From positions 1 to 64,000 of the forward strand of contig NZ_JAMOKG010000004.1 of NCBI RefSeq assembly GCF_023656565.1: 64,000 bases of DNA, written 5' to 3'. The notes below the pieces were generated by a model, which saw nothing but the letters and a program-made list of their open reading frames with translations, was not told the DNA's origin and ran no database searches. A program made the position numbers and the translations under genes. The stretch is from Flavobacterium tyrosinilyticum. GTDB lineage: Bacteria; Bacteroidota; Bacteroidia; Flavobacteriales; Flavobacteriaceae. This document shows positions 1-8,702 of this stretch, piece after piece; position 1 is the first letter of the stretch, and each line of letters starts with the position of its first letter.

Positions 1-90
1 TCCCGTAAAGGCGCCAAAACGTCAAGTTTTCCCCTCTCTTGCTTCCAAAACCCGCCCTTTTCCCTTTAAGCCGCCTCTGAAAACTAGTGC

Positions 91-165
91 CCTAGCCCCG
101 ATAGAAGCGGAAATCCTTTTGCTTTTTCTTTAAAAAGCAAAAGATTGGAGCGGATAGCGGGAAAC
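91..165 (+). repeat. Intergenic hairpin repeat, family A (copy 1)
   Basis: The element carries the words GATAGAAGCGG and AGCGGATAGC around a perfect 12-bp hairpin (CTTTTGCTTTTT at 116-127 pairing with 132-143, loop CTTT). A second copy lies in opposite orientation at 22752-22860 with the same flanking words but a longer loop. It codes for nothing. From memory, elements with these words are common between genes in Flavobacterium; this was not checked. Confidence 0.7.
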
Positions 166-226
166 AGCTCCTAATAAATGCCAAATCTCAATTTTTTAAA
201 ATCCCAAATTCCAAATGCTGACGCTA

Positions 227-388
227 AAAGGGCTTCGGCTCCGCTCAGCCTGACAGCTTAAACTTTATCCTTATGTATAACGTATAAAAAACAAACCCGA
301 CTGGTTTTGGAAAACTCTCGGGTTTGCGATAACTTAAAGGCCCTCGGCCTCACTCAGTGGGACAGCTTAAACTTTCTTCTTATATATA
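227..388 (+). repeat. Imperfect direct repeat pair with a hairpin between
   Basis: Two about 53-bp copies (227-279 and 336-388, offset 109 bp) share AAAGG, TCGGC, CTCAG and the block GACAGCTTAAACTTT. Between them lies a long hairpin at 292-326: CAAACCCGA pairs with TCGGGTTTG, with inner GTTTT/AAAAC pairing. There is no T-run immediately after the stem, so it is a poor classical terminator. An open frame of 69 codons across this area is not a credible gene. Confidence 0.6.
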
Positions 389-461
389 GAAGTAGAACTA
401 CCTTATATATAGCAGAACAAAAACTATACTTATATATAATGAGTAAACTTGTACTTATATA

Positions 462-492
462 TTGTATGTATTTTTGTAATCATGTATATTTG
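462..492 (+). promoter_or_regulatory. Bacteroidota-type promoter of thrS
   Basis: TTG at 462-464, 20-bp spacer, then TATATTTG at 485-492, which matches the TAnnTTTG -7 element. Transcription would start about 15 nt before the thrS ATG, giving a very short leader. Confidence 0.65.
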
Positions 493-512
493 CATTCACA
501 AAATTATAAACA

Positions 513-2459
513 ATGATCAAGATTACTTTACCCGATGGGTCAATTAGAGAGTTCGCTCAAGGCGTAACTCCAATGGAGGTCGCTAAAAACATTAGCGAAG
601 GTTTTGCTAGAAACGTGATTTCTGCATCTTTTAATGGTACAACTATTGAAACCGAAACTCCATTAACGACCGACGGTAATCTTATTTTATATACTTGGAA
701 TGATGCGGAAGGAAAAAAAGCTTTCTGGCATTCGACTTCGCACGTAATGGCGCAAGCTCTTGAGGAATTATACCCTGGAATTAAATTAACTCTTGGGCCT
801 GCAATTGCTAATGGTTTTTATTATGATGTAGATTTTGAAGATCAGAAAATTTCTGAAGCTGATTTCAAAAAGATTGAAGATCGTATTCTTGAAATTGCAA
901 GAGGAAAGTTCGATTTCAAAATGCGTCCGGTAACTAAAACGGAAGCATTGGAAATGTATAAAGACAACGTTTACAAGACTGAATTAATTTCAAATCTTGA
1001 AGACGGAACTATTACATTCTGCGACCATTCTACTTTTACTGATTTATGCCGTGGTGGACATATTCCAAATACCGGAATCATTAAAGCTGTGAAAATCATG
1101 AGTGTAGCTGGTGCTTATTGGAGAGGTGATGAGAAAAACAAGCAGTTAACTCGTGTTTATGGAACTTCGTTCCCAAAACAAAAAGATTTGACTGAATATC
1201 TTGAACTTCTTGAAGAAGCAAAACGTCGTGATCACCGTAAATTAGGAAAAGAACTTGAATTATTTGCTTTTTCTCAGAAAGTTGGTCAGGGTTTACCTTT
1301 ATGGTTACCTAAAGGGGCTGCTTTAAGAGAACGTTTGGAGCAATTTTTAAAGAAAGCACAAAAGAAAGCTGGATACGAGCAAGTGGTTAGTCCGCATATT
1401 GGTCAAAAGGAACTTTATGTTACTTCTGGTCACTACGCTAAATATGGAGCTGATAGTTTTCAACCGATTCACACACCAGCTGAAGGAGAAGAGTTTTTAT
1501 TGAAACCAATGAACTGTCCTCACCACTGTGAGATTTACAATGTAAGACCTTGGTCTTATAAAGATTTACCTAAACGCTACGCTGAATTTGGTACTGTATA
1601 TAGATATGAGCAATCTGGAGAATTACATGGTTTAACTCGCGTTAGAGGGTTTACTCAAGATGATGCGCATATTTTTTGTACTCCAGAGCAATTAGATGAA
1701 GAGTTCAAAAAAGTAATTGACCTTGTATTATATGTATTTGGTTCACTAGGCTTTGAAAACTTTACTGCTCAGATTTCATTAAGAGATCAAGAAGATAGAG
1801 AAAAATACATTGGTACTGATGAGAACTGGGAAAAGGCAGAAAATGCTATCATTAACGCAGCAAAAGACAAAGGTCTTAATACTGTTGTAGAATATGGTGA
1901 AGCTGCATTTTATGGTCCGAAACTAGATTTCATGGTAAAAGATGCTTTGGGAAGACAATGGCAATTAGGAACAATTCAGGTAGATTACAACTTACCTGAA
2001 CGATTTGATTTGACTTACAAAGGCGCTGATAATGAATTACATCGCCCTGTAATGATTCACAGAGCTCCTTTTGGATCTATGGAACGTTTTATAGCAATTT
2101 TGCTAGAGCATACAGCAGGAAATTTCCCACTTTGGCTAATGCCTGAACAAGCTATTATCTTGTCTTTGAGCGAGAAATACGAAAATTATGCTAAAAAAGT
2201 TTTAGATTTGCTAGAAAATCACGAAATTCGCGCCCTAATTGACAACCGAAATGAAACTATCGGTAAGAAAATTAGAGATGCAGAGATGCAGAAAATTCCG
2301 TTTATGCTTATCGTTGGTGAGGAAGAAGAGAAAAACGGAACAATTTCTATTCGTCGTCACGGACAAGAAGGGAAAGGTAATATCACAGTTTCTATCGAAG
2401 AATTTGTTTCGATTGTAGACGAAGAAATAAAAAAGACATTAAAAGTATTTACAGTTTAA
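513..2459 (+). CDS. thrS: Threonine--tRNA ligase
   Basis: Charges tRNA-Thr with threonine in the cytoplasm. The 648-residue length is full for the family. Domains in order: TGS (about 1-61), editing/SAD domain with H73, H77 and the C179-x3-H183 pair, class II catalytic core (about 270-535) with zinc ligands C335 (in MNCPHHC) and H386 (in DDAHIF) and motif 3 near the HRAPFGSMERF stretch, then the anticodon-binding domain to the C-terminus. The ATG at 513 follows a good promoter and leaves a short leader. It heads the usual thrS-infC-rpmI-rplT cluster; infC begins 16 nt after its stop. Nothing is truncated or missing. Confidence 0.98.
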   Translation: MIKITLPDGSIREFAQGVTPMEVAKNISEGFARNVISASFNGTTIETETPLTTDGNLILYTWNDAEGKKAFWHSTSHVMAQALEELYPGIKLTLGPAIANGFYYDVDFEDQKISEADFKKIEDRILEIARGKFDFKMRPVTKTEALEMYKDNVYKTELISNLEDGTITFCDHSTFTDLCRGGHIPNTGIIKAVKIMSVAGAYWRGDEKNKQLTRVYGTSFPKQKDLTEYLELLEEAKRRDHRKLGKELELFAFSQKVGQGLPLWLPKGAALRERLEQFLKKAQKKAGYEQVVSPHIGQKELYVTSGHYAKYGADSFQPIHTPAEGEEFLLKPMNCPHHCEIYNVRPWSYKDLPKRYAEFGTVYRYEQSGELHGLTRVRGFTQDDAHIFCTPEQLDEEFKKVIDLVLYVFGSLGFENFTAQISLRDQEDREKYIGTDENWEKAENAIINAAKDKGLNTVVEYGEAAFYGPKLDFMVKDALGRQWQLGTIQVDYNLPERFDLTYKGADNELHRPVMIHRAPFGSMERFIAILLEHTAGNFPLWLMPEQAIILSLSEKYENYAKKVLDLLENHEIRALIDNRNETIGKKIRDAEMQKIPFMLIVGEEEEKNGTISIRRHGQEGKGNITVSIEEFVSIVDEEIKKTLKVFTV

Positions 2460-2475
2460 CTTAAATTAGAAAGTC

Positions 2476-3030
2476 ATAGCAATAAAAAGTAACAGAGGTT
2501 TTCAACCTCGAGTAGAGAAAAAAGATGCGCACAGAATAAACAATCTTATTCGTGTTCCTGAAGTACGTCTTGTAGGTGAAAACATTGAACCAGGGGTTTT
2601 TAAAATTGCCGATGCGCTACGTTTAGCTGACCAATTTGAATTGGATTTAGTTGAAATTTCGCCAAACGCTGAACCACCGGTTTGTAAAATCATGGATTAC
2701 AAGAAATTTGTTTACGAACAAAAGAAAAGAGATAAGGCATTAAAAGCTAAATCTTCTCAGGTTGTTGTAAAGGAAATACGATTTGGTCCTCAAACTGACG
2801 AGCATGATTATGAATTTAAAAGAAAGAACGCTGAGAAATTCTTAAAAGAAGGAGCTAAGTTAAAAGCTTTCGTTTTCTTTAAAGGTCGTTCTATCATTTA
2901 TAAAGATCAAGGTCAAATTCTATTATTACGTCTTGCTCAAGATTTAGAGGAACATGGTAAAGTTGAAGCTATGCCTGTTTTGGAAGGAAAGAGAATGATT
3001 ATGTTCATTGCTCCGAAGAAAAAGAAATAG
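2476..3030 (+). CDS. infC: Translation initiation factor IF-3, AUA start
   Basis: IF-3 checks the start codon and keeps the 30S subunit free of 50S. The conserved frame runs upstream of any ATG/GTG/TTG: after an in-frame TAG at 2467-2469 it reads AAA GTC ATA GCA ATA AAA AGT AAC, and the protein is well conserved from AIKSNRGFQPRVEK onward. The natural start is therefore ATA at 2476, giving 184 residues, normal for IF-3. Starting at the first TTG (2641) would delete the N-terminal domain. Rare start codons (AUU in E. coli) are a known feature of infC and let IF-3 repress its own translation; AUA here would do the same. The protein is N-domain, lysine-rich linker, then C-domain ending in PKKKK. 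Confidence 0.93.
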   Translation: MAIKSNRGFQPRVEKKDAHRINNLIRVPEVRLVGENIEPGVFKIADALRLADQFELDLVEISPNAEPPVCKIMDYKKFVYEQKKRDKALKAKSSQVVVKEIRFGPQTDEHDYEFKRKNAEKFLKEGAKLKAFVFFKGRSIIYKDQGQILLLRLAQDLEEHGKVEAMPVLEGKRMIMFIAPKKKK

Positions 3031-3129
3031 TGTTCAGTTTTCAGTCTCAGTGTTCAGCATTGAACTTGAAACTTTAAACCTGAAACAAAAAATATAAGTA
3101 AGTAAGAATAAATTAAAACACTAGGAAAA

Positions 3130-3327
3130 ATGCCTAAAATGAAAACAAAATCTAGCGCTAAGAAACGTTTTAAAGTTACTGGCTCTGGAAAGATTAAAAG
3201 AAAGCATGCTTTTAAAAGTCACATCTTGACTAAAAAATCTAAAAAACGTAAATTAGCTTTGACACACTCAGCGCTAGTTCACCAAACAGATATGAAAAGC
3301 ATCAAACAACAATTAAGAATTATCTAA
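3130..3327 (+). CDS. rpmI: 50S ribosomal protein L35
   Basis: Small basic 50S subunit protein of 65 residues, the family's usual size. It begins with the typical MPKMKTKSSAKKRFKVTGSG and ends with a short tail after the Lys/Arg-rich helix. It lies 99 nt after infC; that spacer contains CAG-rich word repeats (TTCAGTTTTCAGTCTCAG) rather than a promoter I can support. The sequence AGGAA lies just before the ATG, an unusually Shine-Dalgarno-like leader for this genome. Confidence 0.97.
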   Translation: MPKMKTKSSAKKRFKVTGSGKIKRKHAFKSHILTKKSKKRKLALTHSALVHQTDMKSIKQQLRII

Positions 3328-3427
3328 TAATTCTTTAGGTTAAAAAAATATTTATATAACCTTGGAGTATGGCTTTAAGTTCCTTTGATTCAATTCAGGA
3401 CGCCTGCTACAAAAACACATTAAAATT

Positions 3428-3772
3428 ATGCCAAGATCGGTAAATTCAGTTGCTAAAAGAGCAAGAAGAAAAAAAATAATGAAGCAAGCCAAAGGTTTCT
3501 TTGGAAGACGTAAAAACGTTTGGACAGTTGCTAAGAATGCAGTAGAGAAAGCAATGTGCTACGCTTACCGCGATAGAAAACAAAACAAAAGAAATTTCCG
3601 TGCTTTATGGATTCAACGTATCAACGCTGGAGCTAGATTGGAAGGAATGTCTTATTCTCAATTCATGGGGAAAGTTAAAGCTAACGGAATCGAATTGAAC
3701 CGTAAAGTTCTTGCAGATTTAGCTATGAACCACCCAGAAGCTTTCAAAGCTATTCTTAATAAAGTAAAATAA
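3428..3772 (+). CDS. rplT: 50S ribosomal protein L20
   Basis: The 114-residue protein binds 23S rRNA early in 50S assembly. The N-terminal basic extension (MPRSVNSVAKRARRKK, then QAKGFFGRRKN) and the globular domain (FRALWIQRINAGAR, then LNRKVLADLA) are intact. In other bacteria L20 represses the rpmI-rplT transcript; the 100-nt spacer after rpmI may hold such a site, but I cannot identify one. An intrinsic terminator at 3813-3846 closes the cluster. Confidence 0.98.
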   Translation: MPRSVNSVAKRARRKKIMKQAKGFFGRRKNVWTVAKNAVEKAMCYAYRDRKQNKRNFRALWIQRINAGARLEGMSYSQFMGKVKANGIELNRKVLADLAMNHPEAFKAILNKVK

Positions 3773-3812
3773 ACGTTTTATAAACTCAATTTAAGATTAC
3801 TTACTTATTATA

Positions 3813-3846
3813 AAAAAACCATTCGTTTATTCGAATGGTTTTTTGT
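3813..3846 (+). terminator. Intrinsic terminator after rplT
   Basis: AACCATTCG pairs with CGAATGGTT around a short loop and is followed by a T-rich tract. It sits 40 nt after the rplT stop. Confidence 0.85.
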
Positions 3847-3889
3847 TTTTAAGGAAATTCTAATTAAGAAACCAAATAATAAATTACTT

Positions 3890-3901
3890 TTACTTAAGTA
3901 A
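3890..3901. promoter_or_regulatory. 12-bp palindrome before the Crp-like gene
   Basis: TTACTTAAGTAA is a perfect palindrome ending 11 nt before the ATG at 3913. It could be an autogenous operator for the Crp-family protein; the position suggests this, but no family consensus supports it. Confidence 0.3.
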
Positions 3902-3912
3902 CTTTCTTCGTA

Positions 3913-4485
3913 ATGCAAAACGCACTTATCCTACATATCAAAAAATTCATTTCTCTTGAGCCTTCAGATATTGATAAATTGGAATCATGTCTAGAACTTT
4001 CGAAAATAAAAAAGAAAGAGCAGATTTTAAAAGAAGGGCAAATTTGCAATACTATGTACTTTATTACGAAAGGCTGTATTAGGCAATATATCATCAATTC
4101 TAAAGGAGTTGAACAAACTTTGCAATTCGGTATCGAAAATTGGTGGATTACGGATTATTTAAGTTACCATAATGATGTTGCTTCAAGTTTTTATTTACAG
4201 GCTGTAGAGAATTCAGAAGTGATTGCCATTGACAAAACAATTTTAGAATCACTGTTAATTGAAATACCAAATCTAGAAATGTATTTCAGAATAGTGATGC
4301 AAAAAAGTTTTGGCGCTATGCAAATGCGCATCAAGTTCTTGTTTACAATGTCGGCGGAAGAAAGATATCATCACTTTAATGACCATTTCCCAGAATTTGT
4401 TCAACGTGTTCCTCAGTATATGCTTGCCTCCTATTTAGACTTCTCTGCTGAATTTATGAGTAAAATACGAGCTGGAAAAGTCTGA
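3913..4485 (+). CDS. Crp/Fnr-family transcriptional regulator
   Basis: The 190-residue cytoplasmic regulator has an N-terminal cyclic-nucleotide-binding fold (about 15-130; signature run ILKEGQICNTMYFITKGCIRQY) and a C-terminal helix-turn-helix. The recognition region reads MLASYLDFSAEFMSKIRAGK, the form common in Bacteroidota members of this family. The canonical cAMP phosphate-binding RxS is not evident, so the ligand is unknown. The AhpD-like gene follows 79 nt downstream in the same direction, so that gene is a likely target or operon partner. Confidence 0.85.
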   Translation: MQNALILHIKKFISLEPSDIDKLESCLELSKIKKKEQILKEGQICNTMYFITKGCIRQYIINSKGVEQTLQFGIENWWITDYLSYHNDVASSFYLQAVENSEVIAIDKTILESLLIEIPNLEMYFRIVMQKSFGAMQMRIKFLFTMSAEERYHHFNDHFPEFVQRVPQYMLASYLDFSAEFMSKIRAGKV

Positions 4486-4564
4486 TTGGAATTTCTTGAA
4501 GTAGTTCAAGTTTTTAAAAGCATGCATTGCTGACCTTTGTAATGAACTTTTAAAACATATAAAA

Positions 4565-4999
4565 ATGAAACCAAGAATTGTTATTCCGAATGTTGCTCCA
4601 GAAGCTTATCAAGCATTAATGAACTTAGAGAAATATATTTCTACAACTTCATTAACTCCCGTTCATAAAGAATTAATCAAAATCCGTGCTTCTCAAATTA
4701 ATGGTTGTGCATTTTGTATTAATATGCATACTGCTGATGCTAGAAAACACGGCATTTCTGAACAAAGAATTTATTTAATTAGTGCTTGGCGCGAAGCTGA
4801 TTTTTACACCGAAGAAGAAAAAGCAATTTTAGCTTTAACAGAACAAGTAACCTTAATTGGCAATCACGTTTCTGATGAAGTTTACGAAAATACAGCTAAA
4901 TTATTTGATGAAAAATACCTTGCAGAAATACTTTTGGCTATCATCACAATTAACTCTTGGAATAGATTAGCAATTACTACCGGAATGCGTGCATCATAA
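4565..4999 (+). CDS. Carboxymuconolactone decarboxylase / AhpD-like protein
   Basis: The 144-residue all-helical protein carries the AhpD-type redox signature C48-A-F-C51-x3-H55 in INGCAFCINMHTADARKHG. In AhpD this pair acts as a peroxidase and disulfide reductant; related single-domain proteins are peroxide-stress enzymes. The disulfide motif and absence of decarboxylase context favour the antioxidant role over muconolactone metabolism. It follows a Crp-like regulator, a pairing that suggests coregulation. A terminator lies 35 nt after the stop. Confidence 0.88.
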   Translation: MKPRIVIPNVAPEAYQALMNLEKYISTTSLTPVHKELIKIRASQINGCAFCINMHTADARKHGISEQRIYLISAWREADFYTEEEKAILALTEQVTLIGNHVSDEVYENTAKLFDEKYLAEILLAIITINSWNRLAITTGMRAS

Positions 5000-5034
5000 T
5001 TTATAAAGAGAATATTTACAAGCAATTAGAACTC

Positions 5035-5061
5035 AAAAGCCCTTATCGATAAAGGGCTTTT
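5035..5061 (+). terminator. Intrinsic terminator after the AhpD-like gene
   Basis: AAAAGCCCTT pairs with AAGGGCTTTT around a short AT-rich centre (ATCGATA). It is symmetric and could act in either direction. Confidence 0.75.
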
Positions 5062-5136
5062 CGTATTCATTTAGAAATCAGAATTAAAAAAAGTGTAAAT
5101 TGAAAATATTTTAAAATACCGTATTTATACTCTTTC

Positions 5137-6891
5137 ATGATTTCTAGAATTTTTTATTTTTGGCGCATGATACCAAAAAGATTACAAATAGTTACCTCTC
5201 TAATAACTACTTTATTACTGCTTTTTTCTTGCCAAAAGCAAAATACAGATAACTCAAAAAAAACAAAAAGAGAGAACGAAATTCATAAGCTCATAAGCAA
5301 AGCAGACCAATTTTACAAGAATCACAACAATACTGACAGCGCATTTTTTTATTACAATAAAGCTAGAGCCGTTTGCGATCTTAAAGAAGATCTGAAAAAT
5401 TATGTTTCCTGCATGTATTACATGGCCGAAATTCAACAGGACCATGAGGATTTTGTGGGAAGCATTAAAACATCAATGGAAACAATTCCGTTTTTAAATC
5501 GAATAAAAAATCCAGATTATGTATGGAATATCTATAGTGTTTTAGGAAGAAATTATTATTACACTTATGACTATCCAACTGCTATATACTATTATTCTAA
5601 AGCTTTTACTTTAAATACCAGTAGAATTAACAAACTTGAAGCTAAAAATAATATCGCAGTTATTTACCTAAAGCAACAAAAGTTTGAGAAAGCATTGCCT
5701 ATTTTTATTTCAGTAAGTAATGAGAAAATTGTACAGCAAAGTCCTGAAAACTATTCTAAAATATTAGATTATATAGGTTATTGCTATTATAAACTTAAGA
5801 ATCCAAAAGCATTGTCTTTTTTTGAAACGAGTTTAAAAATAAAGTCACAAGCAAATTATACCGATGGTTTGGGCAGAACTTACTACAATCTTGCCGAATA
5901 CTACAAAAACGACAAAGCTGATTTAGCAATGAAATATGCGCAATTAAGCTACAAAAATCACACATTATCGGGCAACACCGACGACCGTTTAGTTGCTTTA
6001 AAATTTATTATAGAAAACAGTTCTGATATTGATTCAAAAAAATATGCACTTATTTATACAAAAGTGATCGATAGTATTTATGAAGTAAGGCAAAAAGCTA
6101 AAAATCAATTTGCAAAAATTAAATACGACTCTAAAAAAGAAAAAGAGGAAAACCTGAAATTAAGAGCACAGAAAATTAAAAATGAGCTCCAAATAGCAAA
6201 ACAGGAAAGCAGAAATATTGTTTCATATGTCATAATTATATTTGCCTCATGTCTAATTGTTTTTCTATATTTTTTTCTTACTGTACGAGCTAATCGCCAA
6301 AAAATTGAAGCAACTTATCAAAGCGAAATCAGGATTTCAAAAAAATTACATGATGAGTTGGCTAACGATATTTACCATACCATGGCATTTGCCGAAAACA
6401 GAAATCTTTCTTCTGAAGAAAACAGAAATCATTTATTAAAAAGTCTTGACAATATTTATTCTCGAACAAGAAATATTTCGAAGGATAATACTCCTGTTAT
6501 TAGTAATCAAAATTATATAGTCTCTCTGAAAGAGATGATCTCAGGATTTGACACGCCAAATATTAATCTATTAATAAATGGTTTGAATACTATTTCTTGG
6601 GATAAAATTGATAAAAATAAAAAAATATCAATTTACCGAACTATACAGGAATTACTTGTAAACATGAAAAAACATAGCGATGCAACTCTAGCAGCATTAA
6701 CCTTTAAAGAACTGGAGAATACTATAATAATCAATTACACCGATAACGGAAAAGGAATTGATACAAACAAAATGGTTTTAAAAAATGGTTTGCATAATAT
6801 TGAGAACCGAATTCATGCTGCCAAAGGCCATATTGAAATTCATTCAGATTTGGGAAAGGGTTTCAAAGTTTTAATTAAACTTCCAGTATAA
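5137..6891 (+). CDS. TPR-containing sensor histidine kinase, complete (paralogue 1)
   Basis: Predicted membrane-anchored sensor kinase of 584 residues. It has a lipoprotein-like signal ending LLLLFSC (Cys32), TPR repeats over about 45-300, a coiled coil (about 318-358, KNQFAKIKYDSKKEKEENL), a TM segment at about 362-383, then a HisKA_3-type kinase. The H-box is KLHDEL (His405), the N-box QELLVNMKKH (N509, H513), the G1 box D536-N-G-K-G540, and the G2 region GLHNIENRI is normal. It therefore looks catalytically competent. An alternative ATG at 5167 gives a tidier signal peptide. Its stop overlaps the start of the next paralogue (TAATG), so the two are translationally coupled. Confidence 0.88.
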   Translation: MISRIFYFWRMIPKRLQIVTSLITTLLLLFSCQKQNTDNSKKTKRENEIHKLISKADQFYKNHNNTDSAFFYYNKARAVCDLKEDLKNYVSCMYYMAEIQQDHEDFVGSIKTSMETIPFLNRIKNPDYVWNIYSVLGRNYYYTYDYPTAIYYYSKAFTLNTSRINKLEAKNNIAVIYLKQQKFEKALPIFISVSNEKIVQQSPENYSKILDYIGYCYYKLKNPKALSFFETSLKIKSQANYTDGLGRTYYNLAEYYKNDKADLAMKYAQLSYKNHTLSGNTDDRLVALKFIIENSSDIDSKKYALIYTKVIDSIYEVRQKAKNQFAKIKYDSKKEKEENLKLRAQKIKNELQIAKQESRNIVSYVIIIFASCLIVFLYFFLTVRANRQKIEATYQSEIRISKKLHDELANDIYHTMAFAENRNLSSEENRNHLLKSLDNIYSRTRNISKDNTPVISNQNYIVSLKEMISGFDTPNINLLINGLNTISWDKIDKNKKISIYRTIQELLVNMKKHSDATLAALTFKELENTIIINYTDNGKGIDTNKMVLKNGLHNIENRIHAAKGHIEIHSDLGKGFKVLIKLPV

Positions 6892-8675
6892 TGATTAAAG
6901 ACCTATTTTTCTTTTTTCAAAAAAAGCATCTTGTTTTTTATTTGCTAATCTTCGTTCTAATTTTAGCACTATTCTTTTCTATACAGTCTTCTGAAACAAA
7001 TGAACACCGAGTAAATTATAATAAAACTGACCATTCAGCTGAAATAAAACAAATGATGCAAAAAGCAAATGCTTTTTGGGATTTAGAAAAAAACGACAGT
7101 GCCCTTTTTTATTTCAACAAAACACAATTATTATGTGTTCCAAAAGCTGATTATGCAGATGATTATGTAGGTGCATTAAACAATATGGTAGAAATCTTTC
7201 AGCAATATGGAAATTATTCTGAAGCAGAAACTACCCTTATAAAAGCATTCCCTTATTTAGAAAAAACTACCAATGTAAAGTATGCCGTTAATGCTTATAC
7301 CTTCATGGCCTATAACTATTTGTATATGTACGACTATGAAAAGGCGTTATATTATCATAGAAAAGCATTAAAAAAGGCAATCTCAACTTTTAGAAAAGCA
7401 CGGATATTATCTGAAATTGCATTTGCATATATGCACCAGGAAAAATATCAAGAGGCAATAGATCTATTAGAACCAATTTCTAGATACAGAATTGAAGATA
7501 AAATCACACCTTCAAACACAAATATTCAGCGTGCAGCGATATTGTATAATTTAGGTCTTTGCTATTTACGACTTGGAGGCCATAAAGAAGCTTCATTCAA
7601 ATGCTTTAACGAAAGTTTAGAATTGACTCTTACACTTGATGACGATTATGAACTAATTGGCAATTACTATGCTTTTTATTTATATTACTCGAAATACAAT
7701 AATCCAGAGCTAAGAAAAATTAATGCAGAGAAAGCCTACTATTACTCTAAAAAAGCAAAATCGGCAACAAATGAAATTAACATGTTAGCCCATCTACTGG
7801 AAGCGGATAATGCTGGAAATTCAAAAAAACACTGGAAAGTTTATAGTAAAAAAATTGACAGTCTCCTTATTAGCAGGAAAAAAGCAAAAAATCAATTTGC
7901 CGATATTATATATACTTCAAAGAAAGATAAAGAAGAAAATTTAGAACTCAAAAATCAAAAAGCAGAAAACGAATTAGAGCTTCAAAGGCAAAAAAATAGA
8001 AGTTTTATTTCATACATAATGATTTCTATCAGTACTTTCGCTTTGTTTTTTATTGCTTATTATATTACTCATAAAGGGCGAAAGGAAAAAAACGATGCTG
8101 TTTTTGAAAGCGAGATACGTATATCAGACAAATTGCATAATGAACTAACAACAGATATCTATGATACATTAGTTTTTGCAAAAAATCACAAATTAGAAAA
8201 TCCTGAAAACAAGGAAAAATTTCTTTATAACTTGACCAATATTTATTCAAAAACAAGAAATATTTCAAGAGAAAATAGTGCAATCATAGTTAATGAAGAT
8301 TACGAAAAAGTCCTAAAAGAAATGATTTCAGGATATACAACTTCTAATTTAAATATTATTATAAATGGTTTAAACTCATTATCTTGGTCTAAAATTGATC
8401 GTGTAAAAAAAATAACTATTTTCCGTGTTGTTCAAGAAATTTTTGATCAGGCAAAAATTATCAGTGATGCTTCGCTGGCAAGTATCACATTTAAGAAGAA
8501 TGAGAGAACTATAGTAATTACCTATGCTGACAACTCTACCAAAATTCAGGATGATGTTAATTTAAACAAGAGATTTGCTACTATCGAAAATCGCCTTAAA
8601 CCAGCACGAGGAACCTTTAATGTTGCTTTAAATCCAAATCAGGGATTTAAGGTTTTTGTAAAACTTCCAATATAA
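6891..8675 (+). CDS. TPR sensor-kinase paralogue 2, probable pseudokinase
   Basis: Same architecture as paralogue 1 in 594 residues. Differences are an N-terminal membrane anchor without a lipobox (about 14-31), TPR repeats over about 50-300, a coiled coil (KNQFADIIYTSKKDKEENL), a TM at about 372-392, then the kinase-like domain. The H-box histidine is kept (KLHNEL, His416). The N-box Asn and His are replaced (Q520 and I524 in QEIFDQAKII), and G1 reads D547-N-S-T-K551 instead of DNGxG. Those changes should abolish normal ATP binding, so I infer it cannot autophosphorylate but could be phosphorylated by, or dimerise with, paralogue 1. It overlaps paralogue 1 by one base and lies 27 nt before paralogue 3. 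Confidence 0.82.
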   Translation: MIKDLFFFFQKKHLVFYLLIFVLILALFFSIQSSETNEHRVNYNKTDHSAEIKQMMQKANAFWDLEKNDSALFYFNKTQLLCVPKADYADDYVGALNNMVEIFQQYGNYSEAETTLIKAFPYLEKTTNVKYAVNAYTFMAYNYLYMYDYEKALYYHRKALKKAISTFRKARILSEIAFAYMHQEKYQEAIDLLEPISRYRIEDKITPSNTNIQRAAILYNLGLCYLRLGGHKEASFKCFNESLELTLTLDDDYELIGNYYAFYLYYSKYNNPELRKINAEKAYYYSKKAKSATNEINMLAHLLEADNAGNSKKHWKVYSKKIDSLLISRKKAKNQFADIIYTSKKDKEENLELKNQKAENELELQRQKNRSFISYIMISISTFALFFIAYYITHKGRKEKNDAVFESEIRISDKLHNELTTDIYDTLVFAKNHKLENPENKEKFLYNLTNIYSKTRNISRENSAIIVNEDYEKVLKEMISGYTTSNLNIIINGLNSLSWSKIDRVKKITIFRVVQEIFDQAKIISDASLASITFKKNERTIVITYADNSTKIQDDVNLNKRFATIENRLKPARGTFNVALNPNQGFKVFVKLPI

Positions 8676-8702
8676 ATAAAGCTTTAACCATAAGGTCCTC
8701 AA

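Noticed and set aside
307..516. 69-codon open frame before thrS
   Set aside because: It runs through the direct repeat and the thrS promoter, overlaps the thrS start, and its product has no recognisable features.
2641..3030. IF-3 starting at TTG 2641
   Set aside because: This would remove 55 residues of the conserved N-terminal domain; the frame is conserved back to ATA at 2476.
3328..3427. L20-binding leader between rpmI and rplT
   Set aside because: Position is attractive, but I could not find a structure resembling known L20 sites by eye.
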